From Nageia nagi (Eukaryota; Pinophyta), in the NCBI GenBank assembly GCA_050084985.1, contig JBITNC010000001.1, positions 25,668,001 through 25,732,000 of the forward strand: a DNA stretch of 64,000 bases, written 5' to 3'. Both the position numbers and the translations under genes were made by a program. This document shows positions 22,983-35,639 of this stretch, in pieces (positions within the stretch are counted from its first letter, which is position 1; the number at the start of each line of letters is the position of its first letter). The notes beneath the pieces are model-generated. The model was not told the origin of the DNA, made no database searches, and saw only the letters and a program-made list of their open reading frames with translations.

Positions 22983-24780
22983 TTTTCTCTAATATTACTT
23001 TGTATGCAATTTTTATAGTGTTTGTTTCTTTAATTATTTAATGTAATTCATCAATATGGCTTCTTATTTGGCATCGTTATGCATGATTTTTTATTGAAAC
23101 TCTTTTTTCATAATGTAGCATTGTATTTTAACTTTTCACATAACATCCTTCCTTATGACACTATTTACTATTGTTTCAAATTTTTACCATGCTTTTGAAC
23201 ATGGACACTATCATGCTATTTACATGTATCTTTGTCTTTTAGGTTTGAAATAATTAAATGCTCCATATAGGGATAGTATCCTAGCACTAACATATGTGAT
23301 ATTTTAGTACCATATCTTTGCATAGGAGTACTACCATGGATTTGATATATTATCTTGTCTTATATGTTATAGGGATATGGTCATATCATCAACATGTTAT
23401 ATTTATCTTTTATGTTCATATGACGCTTTACATGGAGGCATCATCAATTGATCACATCATCATAGACTAAGTATCAATGTTATAGTTTGTTTTATAGCTT
23501 GTAGCTCATCCTGACTTAGATGTTTATTTTATGTCTCATGGTTATTCTAATAAGATATTGTGTAGGACATGCAACTATTAATCTCTCCTTGAGTTTTACT
23601 CATAAGTTTACAAATACATAAAATTTACATAAGGAAAAAATTGGAGATTGTATATACATACTATTTTATTCTTTTAAGCATAAGCTCTACTTTGACTTTT
23701 GTTAATCTAAAGATTGCAAAAAATACTTAATTTGTGTCCTTTTATCTTATATTTTATATATTTCTATAATCATATATATTTTATTGCATAGTTTGTTTTA
23801 TATGCTTGAGCACGTTAGTCTTGTGTTATAATAAAATCAAGGCATAAAGTTTGAGACTATACTTTAGATAGTTTTAAAATAGCTTTTGCACTCCTTTAGA
23901 TTAATTGCATTATTAAAGGGACACTTATGTATGTTTTATATTCACATGATAATATATTAATACTTAAAACGTAATTAAAATCATATAAAATAAATACTTA
24001 ATCATGCCAATTTTGATGAACTATGAAATATTTAACAAGAATAAAATACAAATAATTTCATATAAAATAAGATAAAATGGTCAAAGAAATGAAAAAAATA
24101 TGTAGAAGGATATTGGTAAAGGATTTTTAAGTCCTAAAAGGTATACTGTTAACAAAACTTCAATTTAGGATTATTCAATAATCACTATTTATCAAGATAC
24201 TATAAGTCACCTTTAAATAAGGACAACAAATTATACCAAGCCATGTGACATAACCACAATTATTGGATTATAGAATAATATATTTTAATCTTAATCATTA
24301 GTTAATCACCAATTCATGTATATACATATATAACAAATAGGAGTTAAGAATGTGATCTTAGTATTCATACATACTTGTGCTAGTAAACATAAACCTAATA
24401 CTAATTCTAACATAATATCCAACAAATTTCACACACTATCTTTGCATGTTGATCACATGATAACTCTTCTATTCGACATATGTTAACTATCTTTGACATG
24501 GGATTCTTTATTCTTTGAGTTTTAGCATTATCAATTTAGATATACTTAATTTCATTTTTTTACATATTGTATTTGACATCTTTATGATTGCTTGTTATCA
24601 ACTAAATTTTATCCAATTAAGGATCTTGAACATATATTATTAAGATATGTAATTCCTCTACTAATATTAAAATCCCACTCTCCTTTGTTTTATAACATAG
24701 AAGGAACTGCATACATTTATTTTCCTTACTACTAATCGTAAAGAGATTAAAAAAATAAGAAAAATAACAAACCAGTTACA
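22980..24780. other. AT-rich stretch without a recognised gene
   Basis: No coding frame above background and no repeat with paired ends. The part near 23220-23560 has several similar short phrases (ACTACCATGGA, CATCAT, TTATAT) but no clear unit. Confidence 0.55.
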
Positions 24781-24799
24781 TATGTGGATGAATGGGGGT

Positions 24800-25520
24800 G
24801 ATTAATGGAGCTTATTTTTGGATCATGGGTGAAAGCACATTTTACACCCAATATGCTTGCGAGGTGTTGGAGGACAAGGCCTGACCTCATCGTTGTGTTT
24901 TCTCCTAATATAAAGGGTGGGAAATATCATACTATGCATTGGCTCGCTACAGTCATCCCATTAACATATCTTGGTCTCCAATGGATGTTAATATACTTTC
25001 TTTCTTTCTTACTTAGCTCCTTACTATAGGAAATCACTAGTGAATTTCTTTTATTTTTTATTAAATATTCTCATCCCTCATTTCAAATGTTTCACTCTTT
25101 GACCGAGGTTAGGGAAAAAACCCTAATGCAACAACCAATATGAGAGTAAGCTTTGGGGTTTCAAATTCACGAAAGATTACATATATTTTAGTCAACATGC
25201 TTGTGGGGTGTTGGAGGGCATATGAGGGATTTGGAACCCATTTTCATGTTCAATTTATAGAATAGGAATTGTGAAGCATCAAGTCATGTTGTATGGTTTT
25301 TGTATGGGTAGAAAGGTATTTTACAAATATTCAAGCCCTAATTTTAACTATTATGCTATTTTTTTTATGACATAGCTCAAGGGCCACGATAGTGGTATAA
25401 TGGATGGTGAACCTTATAGTTTAGATTTTTGGTTTGTAGATGAGAACCCATTTAAAAATCAACATGTTAGGGGGTGTTAGGAGGTGCCTGAAGTATGTTC
25501 TTCCTCGACAAAGGATCAAC
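24800..25520 (+). repeat. Three diverged copies of a short motif block
   Basis: Similar blocks occur near 24850-24885 (CAATATGCTTGCGAGGTGTTGG), 25194-25226 (CAACATGCTTGTGGGGTG) and 25461-25490 (CAACATGTTAGGGGGTG), each followed by GGAGG- or AGGAGG-like sequence. Spacing is about 345 and 267 bp. This suggests an old duplicated segment. The open frames here (24805-25029, 25655-25969) match nothing I recognise. Confidence 0.4.
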
Positions 25521-26630
25521 AAAGCTATAATCTTTGTTATTTGAAATCTTGTTTTCCTTTGTATATGCAAGGGATGGAAATGGTTGCTTAATTCTTCAAC
25601 CCTTATTTTAAATTTATGATGTTTTGAAGACCTCTAGGTGGAAGGAGATGGGTATTGATCCAAGAGGGGAAACACTCTAAATTTCTAAGTCTCCTATTTC
25701 AAACGATGGGTTGTCTTATGGGCAACCAACATGGATACCTCCAATATGAGGAAGCAAGGACTAAGCATAGACCTCTTCCCTTTTTTGAGGGCAATGTCCC
25801 TTCATTTTGGTTATATGTGGGCAAGATTTGTATTACATGTGAATATCAAAGCCTTGTTTTAAATTCTTACCATCTGGAGGGTCCTCTCCCTCCTAGTTTT
25901 GGGAGGACTAGGTCTCTTTATTTAGAATGCAAGGATAATAATTTTTTTACTATTTTGATGTATTTCTAAAATAATATTTCCTATCTTTTGTTGTAAAAGG
26001 TTCAAAGACCTTTCACCATTCATGATTATCTAACCTAATAGATAATTCAAATTCATATGCAAGTCAACCTCAAACCACTAAGGAGTACATATATATTATC
26101 ATCGTATTCATTATAATAAACCATATTATTTATTATAATATTTTAAATAAAAATAAAATAATAAATTATAAGTACCATCTTCATAGCAATATCTAACTAA
26201 AATATTCTTCAAATTCATTATTATTGCATTGTAAAAGAGTCCAAACTTTATCTTGAAAATAAAGAAAATGTGAACCACTTTAGAGGAGTTAAAGGATAAA
26301 AGGTAGGCTAAAACTTTCAATGAGAGGCCCCAAGTTTCAATCCTTTAATCTTATGTGTAAATTCTAAATGAATTTGAGGGAAGAGACACCTTTACACATA
26401 ACTTATAAAACTATGTTAACAACTAAGGTAGTTTATATAAATAAATAAAGATTTAGTAATATGACAAAGATAAAAATAAATTATATTAATGTATGAGACT
26501 GACAACTTTAATAGACCATTACATAACATGTATATCTCATTTTCAACTTGAGAATGAGAATTGAGACACAACACTACACTTGTAGAGATTTTTCTATTCT
26601 AAATATGGCATACGTTGTGTAGGAAAATCT
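25521..26630. other. Stretch without a recognised gene
   Basis: Mixed then AT-rich sequence. The open frame at 25655-25969 (104 codons) contains no recognisable domain and looks like chance. Nothing else seen. Confidence 0.5.
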
Positions 26631-26633
26631 CCT

Positions 26634-26930
26634 TCAAATATTTCTATAGTTGTTAATGTAAATTTCATTTTCAGATATTATACGATAAAAAACAATGTCG
26701 ATTCGGCCGTGAGAATTTACTGTTAAAACAATGTCATATTCTTCTCCTTTTTGTGTTGAATTTCTGACGGACTTCATTTTTCTGTTAAATACGCGCATTT
26801 CGGATGATTTATGACGGTGATCGATGGAACATTTAATCTTCTCCTTTTGTTTGGTTTTAGATTTGGTGATAAGTCGCTTCTTCGGCTGAGGATTCGTCCG
26901 GATTGCGTGGAGCTCAAGCTGTGATTCCAA
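26634..26930 (-). CDS. Unrecognised 98-codon ORF
   Basis: A minus-strand frame from an ATG, rich in lysine, arginine and serine in its first half, with no motif I can name. Its sequence is less AT-rich and carries more CpG than its neighbours, which in this window is more typical of genic than of repeat sequence. The opposite strand has splice-site-like sequences here (CAAG before GTACTT near 26932; TTTACAG near 26997), so it could equally be the transcribed edge of a plus-strand gene. I cannot assign a function and it may be chance. Confidence 0.22.
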   Translation of the reverse strand: MESQLELHAIRTNPQPKKRLITKSKTKQKEKIKCSIDHRHKSSEMRVFNRKMKSVRNSTQKGEEYDIVLTVNSHGRIDIVFYRIISENEIYINNYRNI

Positions 26931-28068
26931 GGTACTTCTATACTGAATTTTTGTGTCTCAATTGTGAAGATTGTTTCTACACAAATTGATTTACAGGTTT
27001 GGTAATGGAATCATTGGGACTGATGTATGTTCTATGTGTGGATTCAGCAATGAATTATTATCATTATTATTGCAGGGAATTTCAAATACCAAAACATCTA
27101 AAGCATTTCACATCTTGGGATTTAGCTTGTACAGAAACATGAATTTTTTTAACATGTCCATTTGCGGGTCTTGTGTTTAAATGTAAGAGAAAATATCAGA
27201 TGACCTGTTCATTTTTTTATTACAAGCTGGTTTTTGGGTTCGAGATCTTTAAATAGGATGCATGCAATGTTCATTTCATATTGACTATCAATAAAATTGG
27301 TGTTTCAGTGCGTGAAAAACTCAAATCGACACTTTCACGCCTGAAGTGTTGATCTGTGAAACTAGGTCTTTCAAATCTTGGATTTAAGAACAGAATCTTT
27401 GTAAAAAAGTTTATATTGAAGCGCTATATTTCAGATTCGGTGAGGAAATCCTTGAAAACTTGTGCCGATTTGATGAGAATCTGCTGTTTCTTTAAGAGTT
27501 TAAATTCTTAAAGCATTAACCTAGCTCTGTTTTATTTAAATGATTTTGTTTTTGACAAGATCCATAGTGATATTTTTGTCGATCAGCTTGTTGAAATCCT
27601 TAGCAGTATGCAATTTAGTAATGGCAGAGTTCAGTTTGGCAAATATGAGAAGTCCTCAGCATTTGATAACCATATTGATGCTAGAGACATTAGGGTCTTT
27701 TAGAGTCTACTTAGACATTAGGTGAGAAATTGACCCATGAAGAATTCGATTTGTTTGTTTAAAAAAGTTTCTTCAAGATCCGTCACGCTCATAATGTTAT
27801 GTGCTGTGCCTATTTCTATATAACCTATTCATTCAGCCTAATATAGACATTAGTCTGCATATTGTATATTTGCTCTCATTTTTAAGAATCGGGTTTTAAC
27901 TTTTAGACTAAATCTTGCAGAATACTGAACTTATATATAGAAAAGGGGGAAAGAAGGTTTTCGGTCACGGCCTATAGTAAGTCAAGCTTTTACCAATCCA
28001 TTTAGGCCAGGAATTGTTGTCTCTAGGAAATAGTGATTGCATCCCTGTTAACCGTTTTGAGGGATTGA
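26931..28068. other. Intergenic or intronic stretch upstream of the phosphatase gene
   Basis: Moderately AT-rich, not obviously repetitive, with short frames only (26971-27180, 27540-27725). It could contain distal regulatory or untranslated exons of the gene downstream, but nothing in the sequence shows this directly. Confidence 0.4.
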
Positions 28069-28323
28069 TTAAATCTGGATTTCATGATCCAGATTAATTG
28101 ATTGATTTAAATCAGAAAAAGCATTGTAAAGTTTTTGAACAGTTGTGAGCTCATCTACACCAAATATTTGATTCTCCTTTAAGGTTTCTTTTCCAATAAG
28201 TTTCACACTATCTTTAAGGACTTGTCCCATGGATGAAAAAACAGAAATATTCTCCCAAAAATTGATGGCAGTATGGAAACTCTTAACAAATTCATTGCAA
28301 GATGAGAATCTCTTTTTTGCCAA
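28069..28323 (-). CDS. Unrecognised 84-codon ORF
   Basis: Minus-strand frame with balanced, gene-like amino-acid composition (charged and hydrophobic residues alternate as in a helical segment, for example LKDSVKLIGKETLKE), ending in a stop at 28069-28071. No domain recognised. The frame stays open a little upstream of the ATG, so it might be a terminal exon of a minus-strand gene or a gene fragment. I have no support beyond composition. Confidence 0.25.
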   Translation of the reverse strand: MAKKRFSSCNEFVKSFHTAINFWENISVFSSMGQVLKDSVKLIGKETLKENQIFGVDELTTVQKLYNAFSDLNQSINLDHEIQI

Positions 28324-29509
28324 AATTCCAAATGAAGTTTTAATGAAATTTCAACTGGTATAGAAAGTAGCCTGAAAATATGGACATATACAGAGAAGTG
28401 AGAATTTCACCAATTGGTTGTTAAAGACAGCTAATATATATGAGCTTATCTTGATTGCAAATGGCCAGCTAATAGGGAGACTAACAACTTTTAATGAACT
28501 GACATACTGTTTGAATTTTAGACTAAAATCCTAAGTTGTAAATATGAAGATAGCGTTAGCAGTATCAAGATTAGCTCACAAATGTTCTTAATAAAGGAGA
28601 ATCCATTACACCCAAATTTTCAGGGGTGGAAGAATAGGGTAAGGTAGATACTGAAACGTGGTGGTCAACATACTTAAACACAGTACAAGATAAAGAATGG
28701 CAGAAACACTTTGAGCAAATATTTTTGGATTTTCATTGATTACCTGAAAGCTATAAAGTCCTATGACAGAAACCATCAGAACAGAGGGCAGCAGCACACA
28801 AATAACTCACATTAGCATAATCTTACATAAAAGCAAAGGACCAAAACACATTGTTGGGGATTCTCTACTTCTCATATTTAAGATATACCTTTGTAAATAA
28901 ACCTTATTCCTTTATATCTTTGTAAATATGCAATAATCAATCTGTGAGATGTTATAACATTATGATTTTTGGGTAACTCAAGCACCATTATATTCAGATA
29001 CATTGAAAAATCATGCTTCCTACAGTAGCCCATAATTAAAAAAATTCAAATTGGTGGGTCAGCATTTTGAAATCACATGGGGATCTTTTGATTGGTTAGG
29101 CCAGCAGTATGAATTTGCATGGTGATTCCTTCATTTTAGTCTAGAGATTCCCCATTCCAATTTTCCATCTGATGTGGTAAATATATATTTAGCTTTGGAA
29201 TTCTAAATATCTGTTTTTTCCAACTGTTGGAAATTTTCGAGTCAATATATTGTAAACTTATATTAGATGCCTGGATACATGCAGATTTGGCGGAGAAGCA
29301 GCGTTCCATTAAGAAACTAATGCTTAAAACCAAAGGTTAAATAATTTCAAGTAGGAGAATTACATTTTAATGGGTTCGGCTTGAAATAATTGTCGGCATG
29401 AGCTTGGAAAAGAATTTGGGGGCGGTGAGTTTTAGTGATGCCAGGAGTAAACACCCACCTTATCTTTGTACTTGCTTTCTGTTGCTGAAAAATATTAAAA
29501 GCCTCTACA
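28324..29509. other. Upstream region of the phosphatase gene
   Basis: AT-rich, without repeats shared with the rest of the window. The last 120 bp before the ATG at 29510 should contain promoter or 5' untranslated sequence; I see no unambiguous TATA box. Confidence 0.4.
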
Positions 29510-32500
29510 ATGTCTACGGATTTGGCTCAGTCCACTTCGGCTCTCAGCAACCATTATGAGCCCCAGGAATCCACTCAGAGCCTTCTCAGTAGGCGAGGCT
29601 CAGGTATGGTTACTATATTTTCTTAAGATTTTTTTGTAAATGGACAAAAAATCTGGTTTAGTTTTGAACTGGTGCTGAAGACTATATTTTGCATTAGTTT
29701 TGTTTTTGTTGCTGCTTGTTTTGCCCAGATACCCTTTTTCCTTGTTGAGATATGATTTGTTCTGGTTTGATATGATTGCATTTCATTTTCCTTTTTACTT
29801 CTTGTGATACCCATATTCAGCAGACAGTCTTTAAGTTCATTTTATTTTTTTTGTTTTCCCACTGATGCTTGCTTTGCTCCAAAACTGTTTTTTCTTGTTT
29901 GAATGGAATTCTCATTTTTCACGACATCCATATGTTTTACAGCACAATCTTGTCACATTTTGGCTAGGATCATGGATGTCGCATCATAACATGTTGTCTG
30001 GAATTACAGTCTCCCCTTCTGGGTTAAGGATGATTTATACTTGTGTTTATTCTTATCAGTGCTCTTCACTACTATCGCACCACAGTCATATGGTTAATGT
30101 TCTTGTTTGTAATCCAGAACACTACTTTTAGTTTTTCTACTGTTTGTACATTTGCATGGTAAGCCTTTCTTGGATTTCTCTTATTGGTAGTTTTTTCCTA
30201 TAAATTTATTCTTGTTCCTTTGAATTTTTCTTTTCATTTATTTTCTCTGAACGAAATCCCTTATTTTTCTGATTTGTTTTCCATCTGATTTTGTTTACTT
30301 TATTTCCCATTTGAAATTGTTATCGTTCCATGCCAAGTTTTTTTCTTCGGTATATGTCATAACCTTGTTTTCTGAAATTTTTTGTTAGGTCATCTTTTAG
30401 CAGAATACTCTACATTAAAGTTATTTCTGAACACTTTTGTCTTTATCTTGAAAGATAAACAGTTATTATTCAATTTCATACTATTGTTTTCAATTTGATT
30501 TTCTCTCTGTAATGTCTCATTTGGACCAGGAAATTGTTTTACATTGAAGAGTAATGTTTTCCTTAAGGATATTTTTGCTGCATGTTTAGGTTTTTTACTC
30601 TCATGAAAGTAAATTACTTGTTTCTTTTGTTCAAGTTTGGGATACATTCTGATACAGAATTGAAATTCAGGTCTTTATAGATGAAGCCACTATTTTCAAG
30701 TGCCGATTTTGATTTGGATATGTTCTTCTTGTCTTCTGAGTAAACTTTATAATTTTCATTTTGATCAGATGACTCTTAATGAATGTTTTCACATTTTAGT
30801 ATTAAATCTTTCTTGGAATTGTGTTATTCCCTGTTTTTGTGTGTTGTTCAGATTTTTTAGTGACTTTAGGTTTCTTTGTATTGTACTCCTTTCACTTGAT
30901 TTTTTTCCTGTATTAAATCGTTTTTTCTTCTTCTGTTAGAACTATCCATTATCAATCTTAATTTCTTTGTGTGTGTTATTCAAATCAAGTTTTGTTTTCA
31001 TTGATTTTGTAATAAAGTTTTGACTTTTGTGCTCTGCTGAACTGAAAATGTTGTTTTCCCTTGATTTTCACTAGGTTTCATTCTAAACTCAAACTGATAA
31101 ATTTCAGGCCTATATAGCTCAAGTCGTTATCTTCAAGTGGATGATACAGGAGTATATTTCACATCCCTTGCTGTCACTATCTTGGTTTCAGCAATAGCGA
31201 CAATCGGGATTTTGTTGTTTACACTTGTAATTACATTGGCTATATTATTGGCTTCATGTCAAAGCAAGCCTGATGTTGTGGTCAAGCATGCCATACAAAC
31301 AGAAGGGGGTGTTGATGTGTGCAGGAGCTTTCTATTGAATTTCGAGCTTAATAACCTGAATGGGAATAATGTATTTCCAAGTGTTTGCAGAGGTTATGTT
31401 TTTCAATACATGACAAGCAGCCAATATGAGAATGATGTTAAAGGAGCAATTATTGCAGCAGAGAGTCGTTTACTTTCTATAGAAACTATTGGTGATGGAT
31501 TGGATGCAGTGATAATGGACATTGATGAAACAGCTCTGTCCAACTTGCCATACTACAAAAGTTTTCAGCAACGGTAATTCCATCCACCCAAGATATAAGA
31601 GACATTGTAGATATTTCTGTTCAGAACAAGGTGCTTCTTGTTCATATCGTTATTACATTGCATTCCATCTTACCTTGAAACTTGTGCTTCAATTTCTTGT
31701 ATTTAAAGGACACCTAAAAATATCAGTGAAACTGGAAAAGGTAAGTCTCTAGCAGTGTTTTCATTCCGTTCAAGTTTGAAAGAGACATTTATTTATAAGA
31801 ATGTTTTGGGAACCATCATGTTTTCCTGTTTGGTGGTTTTCCTTTGTAAGGTTGCCATCCGAAAGAAGCTTCTTCAACATTATTCTCAAATACTCTCTTC
31901 AGAACTACATTTTGGAAGCCTGTGTGGTTACTATGTAAAAATGCTGTAATAGTTCTAGATATTTACCATCTCAATAATGCATAATAATTCTCATTTTAGC
32001 TTTTGTTGTTATGTTTTCCATTTATATTGGTTTGCCTTGATAGCATATTTTACTCAATATTCCTATCAACTGCAGTTGGTGCTTTGTATCAAGTCACTTT
32101 TGGTGTTCGTTGTTTCTGTTCCTGTTATATCATTATAAGGAATTAAAAATATAGCTTTTTCAATTTATGCCAATGCCATTTACTTCCCATTGTTACCTGT
32201 TTATAATGTTTTGCAACTAGCTAGGTTCTGATCTCATGCAATGAATACCGTTACAGTTCTGAGCTAAATGTGGGTGCTTGGAATCACTGGGTTCAAGAAG
32301 CAAAAGCTCCAGCGTTGGCTCCAACTTTGGAATTGTATCAGAGGCTTCAGACCTATGGATTGGCGCTGGTTTTTCTTACTGGCAGACATGAGAGCCAATG
32401 GAATTCCACCGTGAAGAACCTCCTTTGTGCAGGTTATTCTGGTTGGACAATGTTAATAATGCGGTAAGATTTATTCTTCATCTGCAACACATTAAAAGCT

Positions 32501-33226
32501 GTTGGAGCAGAGCGGGATATATATTGGATGGTCAGTACTCTTCTATACTAATGGGGGATATTGGCAACTGTTCAATATGTGCCCAGTGGAGACTGGTTGC
32601 ACTGGTTTAATTTGTTGTATTATTAGACACGCTAATTTTCCACACTTGATGACACCTTTCGGTGGTAAATCTGAAGATACAACAATATCATGGGAAAACA
32701 CTTCTCTTAACACAGATTGCATTGTTTTGGTTACAATGGGCATTTAAGGCTTTTAGCCTGCAAGGCTTATGAACTTCGTTAGTGAAGCCTTGAGAACTTT
32801 GCTGTAATTGGTAGGCAGAAACTAAGCTATCATTCACTTAAAGATTTTATGGGTAGATGTAAAATAGGGACTGTTGTTCAACATTTACTTGAGCTTTACA
32901 AGATCTGAATAGCTTTACAATATATCTAATTATGGAACTCTCATTTAACATATTGAGCTGAGAGTAGAAAATGGAGCAATAAGCATGTGTTTGGTAGCTT
33001 GCTAATATAATCATTAGTAAATTTTCACATTGTTAGTTTATGTTTCAGGGCTGAAGATGAAATGCAAATGAATGTTCAAGCCTACAAGTCTAAGAGGAGA
33101 TTACAGTTGGAGAGTCAGGGCTTTCGTATCAGAGGAGTTATTGGCGATCAGTGGAGCGACATAAGTGGCCCTGCTGTTGGGAAAGACACTTTCAAGATAC
33201 CAAATCCATTGTATTATATCTTTTGA
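29510..33226 (+). CDS. Membrane-anchored HAD-type acid phosphatase-like protein (four exons)
   Basis: Exons 29510-29603, 31108-31573, 32257-32463 and 33049-33226 join in frame (junction phases 1, 2, 2; all introns GT...AG) to 314 codons plus TGA. After a Ser/Gln-rich start (residues 1-40) comes one strongly hydrophobic segment (about 49-80), then a lumenal or extracellular domain of the plant HAD subfamily IIIB acid phosphatases, relatives of vegetative storage proteins. Visible landmarks are DIDET (D169, D171, T173), WNHWVQEAKAPALAPTLELY (about 195-214), the LTGR threonine block (228-230), K269/K271, and GDQWSD (D289, D293). These are the nucleophile, acid/base and metal-binding positions of the HAD fold, so activity is possible. 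The family usually has a cleaved signal peptide; here the hydrophobic segment is internal, suggesting a type II membrane anchor. No premature stop. It is flanked by transposons on both sides. The substrate is unknown. Confidence 0.9.
30630..30715 (+). repeat. Decayed duplicate of the intron 1/exon 2 boundary
   Basis: Sequence ending GAAATTCAG at 30670, and the roughly 32 bp after it, resemble the real acceptor and exon 2 start (AATTTCAG ending 31107, then GCCTATATAG). Hand alignment gives about 24 of 32 matches in the exon-like part, including TTCAAGTG in both. The offset is about 437 bp. If spliced from exon 1 the frame would close after four codons (TGA). Confidence 0.5.
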
Positions 33227-35158
33227 GTCTAATATTGTGTATTGAAAAAGGGATTTCCTATATTGTGTAAAGAAGTTCAAATTTTTTATCACTCCGTTGG
33301 AACATTTATTTATTTTTTGCTATTTTTGGCAGTCGTTACATGAAATCTATTTAATTTTGAGTAGCATATCTTGCTTTTGGAATGTAGATACTCACTGTTG
33401 TTAGTATAGAAACTTTGTAAATGAAGTAAAATTTTTACTGATATTAAATACTAAACATATGACATGAACATAAATAATAGTCACCCAAACTGAAATAGAA
33501 GATGCTTTGTAAAGAATTGTCCTACTGATTTTCCTGCATTATACTATAAATTCGTTTACTTTGGAATGATTTATTCAAAATGTTTTCCAGCAGCAAGAGT
33601 TCCTTGTGATATGTATATAATGATTTTGTAACAGGTACTTTCTATCCCATGGAAGTATTTACTATGTTTTTTCTGTTGGGATTGTTTGGAGTCATCGTTT
33701 CTGAAATTTGTTGTGTTTAAGTTTTCAATATAGAAGATTTAGATCAAACTATATTGACAAGGTAGTTTTACCTGAAACGTGGATATTTAAAACTTTAATA
33801 TGATGAAAATTCTGGAAATCACAGCTTGAAGAGAATTAGACAATGTATTCTCAGAAAAATGCATTAGAACAGTGGATCAAACTCGAATATAATACATATT
33901 TCATCATCTGCAACTCTCATTCTTGATCACGCTGAAGAATTATTTGGAAAAAGAAACTTTGAAATGGATATCTGTTAGATTTCAAAGTAATTGAAAAAGA
34001 AACACTAACAGTTTTCCATTTTTTTCAGAATTGTAGACTGAAACACGGGCTTTAGTAGATGTTGCCAAGTTATCTTCTTAGCATTAGAAATATAACAAAC
34101 TTCCAATACACAATAAAATAATGTACCACATTAACAAATTTCAGAACATGCATTTTTAAATCTTTAGTTTTTCCTTTTTTAGTGTCATTTTTATCTGAAG
34201 TTCGACATTCTTAGTATACTAGATATCACGACTCTGACAATTAATGTTAGCTAAGATGAGCTTGATTTTTAACTCTTCATATATTGCTAGTCAAACAACT
34301 GGTTTTATTTATTTTTCATTTGCTTTGAAAGAGATTGGTTAGAATGTGCAAATACTTATTGTTTAAATTTGAATGGTTCTTTTTTCCTTCAAATGCTTTA
34401 AATGGTTTAATGGATCTTTTAATTTATTGTTGTGGAATTTTCATAAAACTCATGGGATAAGGAATTTTCAAATTTGAGCTTAATAATTTGTATATTTTGT
34501 TTTAAAAAAAATTATTTTATTATTATTTTATTGTATTTAGATGTGAATAGTTCTACTTGATGAATGTAGGGGTTTTGATTCTTCAATTGGATTGGAGGCA
34601 ATATACTGCTGGTTAATATAGTTAATGTAAATGCTTAAGTCAACGGTACAATAATCTTCATATTTTATTTAAGTTTTTTTTTTTTAAATCTCTTTTACAT
34701 GTCTTGGATGTAAAGAGTTCTACTTGACATGTGTGAATAGACTTTCTAATAACTAATCTATTGAATTGAAGATACCATACAATCAATTAGATTCTTTCAC
34801 TAGACAAGATATTATTGCAATGCTGCTTGTATTAGTAGATTAAAAAAAACTTAGTTTGATTACAATGATTGCAAGATTATATGTTTTTATTATGATTAAA
34901 TTATCAACTTTTTTCTTTTGATTTATTTTATGTTATTTTTTAAGTTTAGTGTTTTATCACAATGATTTCAAGATTTTTTTGTTTTTGTTTTTGTAAGGGT
35001 AAATTTAATTTAATTTTTTTTGTTAATATATAGGTATTCAATCTATTATTACAAATTTGAAACATTTTTGGTAACATTTTGCTATTTTATTTTTACATTG
35101 TCAAGATGTTCTTCTTGAATGTAACTTGATTATGCAAGAAAATATTGAACACTAGTTT
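33227..35158. other. 3' flank of the phosphatase gene and AT-rich intergenic DNA
   Basis: It contains the presumed 3' untranslated region (first few hundred bases, no single clear polyadenylation signal chosen) and then AT-rich DNA up to element D. No other gene seen. Positions 34869-34939 recur at 57203-57287. Confidence 0.5.
34869..34939 (+). repeat. Flanking direct repeat, left copy
   Basis: Matches 57203-57287 in the same orientation, with few substitutions and one gap of about 14 bp. Shared words are TTGCAAGA, TTTTTATTATGATTAAA and TTTATTTTATGTTATTTT. The pair brackets the whole element D nest plus the LINE ORF1 relic. Confidence 0.75.
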
Positions 35159-35163
35159 CATAC
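35159..35163. repeat. Target-site duplication of element D, left copy (CATAC)
   Basis: Exactly repeated at 55674-55678, 20.5 kb away, confirming that the two LTRs belong to one insertion. Confidence 0.92.
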
Positions 35164-35451
35164 TGTAAAGATTTGCAAGGAGAGCAAATCACATCTAGAA
35201 GAAGGAAATGCAAGAGCACCACAAGAATGAGAGAGAAGTTGAAATCCTCAAATTGAATTCCATATGGAATGAGAATGGAGCCCAAATAAATAGGGCAAAT
35301 ACAAACTAATGTACAACAACATGCCAACCATGCATGAAAGTAAAATGCACAAAATGATAAGGAAGTGGTTATCACCACAACAAACTAGCTAGAGAATAGA
35401 AAACCTAGGAAATAAATGAAAATACTCCTAAGTGAACTTAATACTCTAACA
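35164..35451 (-). repeat. Element D 3' LTR
   Basis: 288 bp, TGTAAAG...CTCTAACA, collinear with 55386-55673. A polypurine tract (minus strand CTTAAGGGAGG, about 35452-35462) abuts it. Confidence 0.93.
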
Positions 35452-35639
35452 CCTCCCTTAAGTGAACAAGGAGATAAAGTGGCACATTCACAAAAAATGA
35501 GTCCTAGCAATAAAGCCTGATTAGGTACGCATGTACAATATGTGCAAAGAATTTACTGAAAGATGATGAAAAAACCACATGGGGAAAAAACCAACTCACA
35601 ATAGAAGAGGGAGGATGGAGAGGAAGATGTCCTCATCAA

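Noticed and set aside
24805-25969. Two plus-strand frames (24805-25029 and 25655-25969) as exons of a gene
   Set aside because: No recognisable domain and no splice pattern linking them; they sit in a region of diverged repeats.
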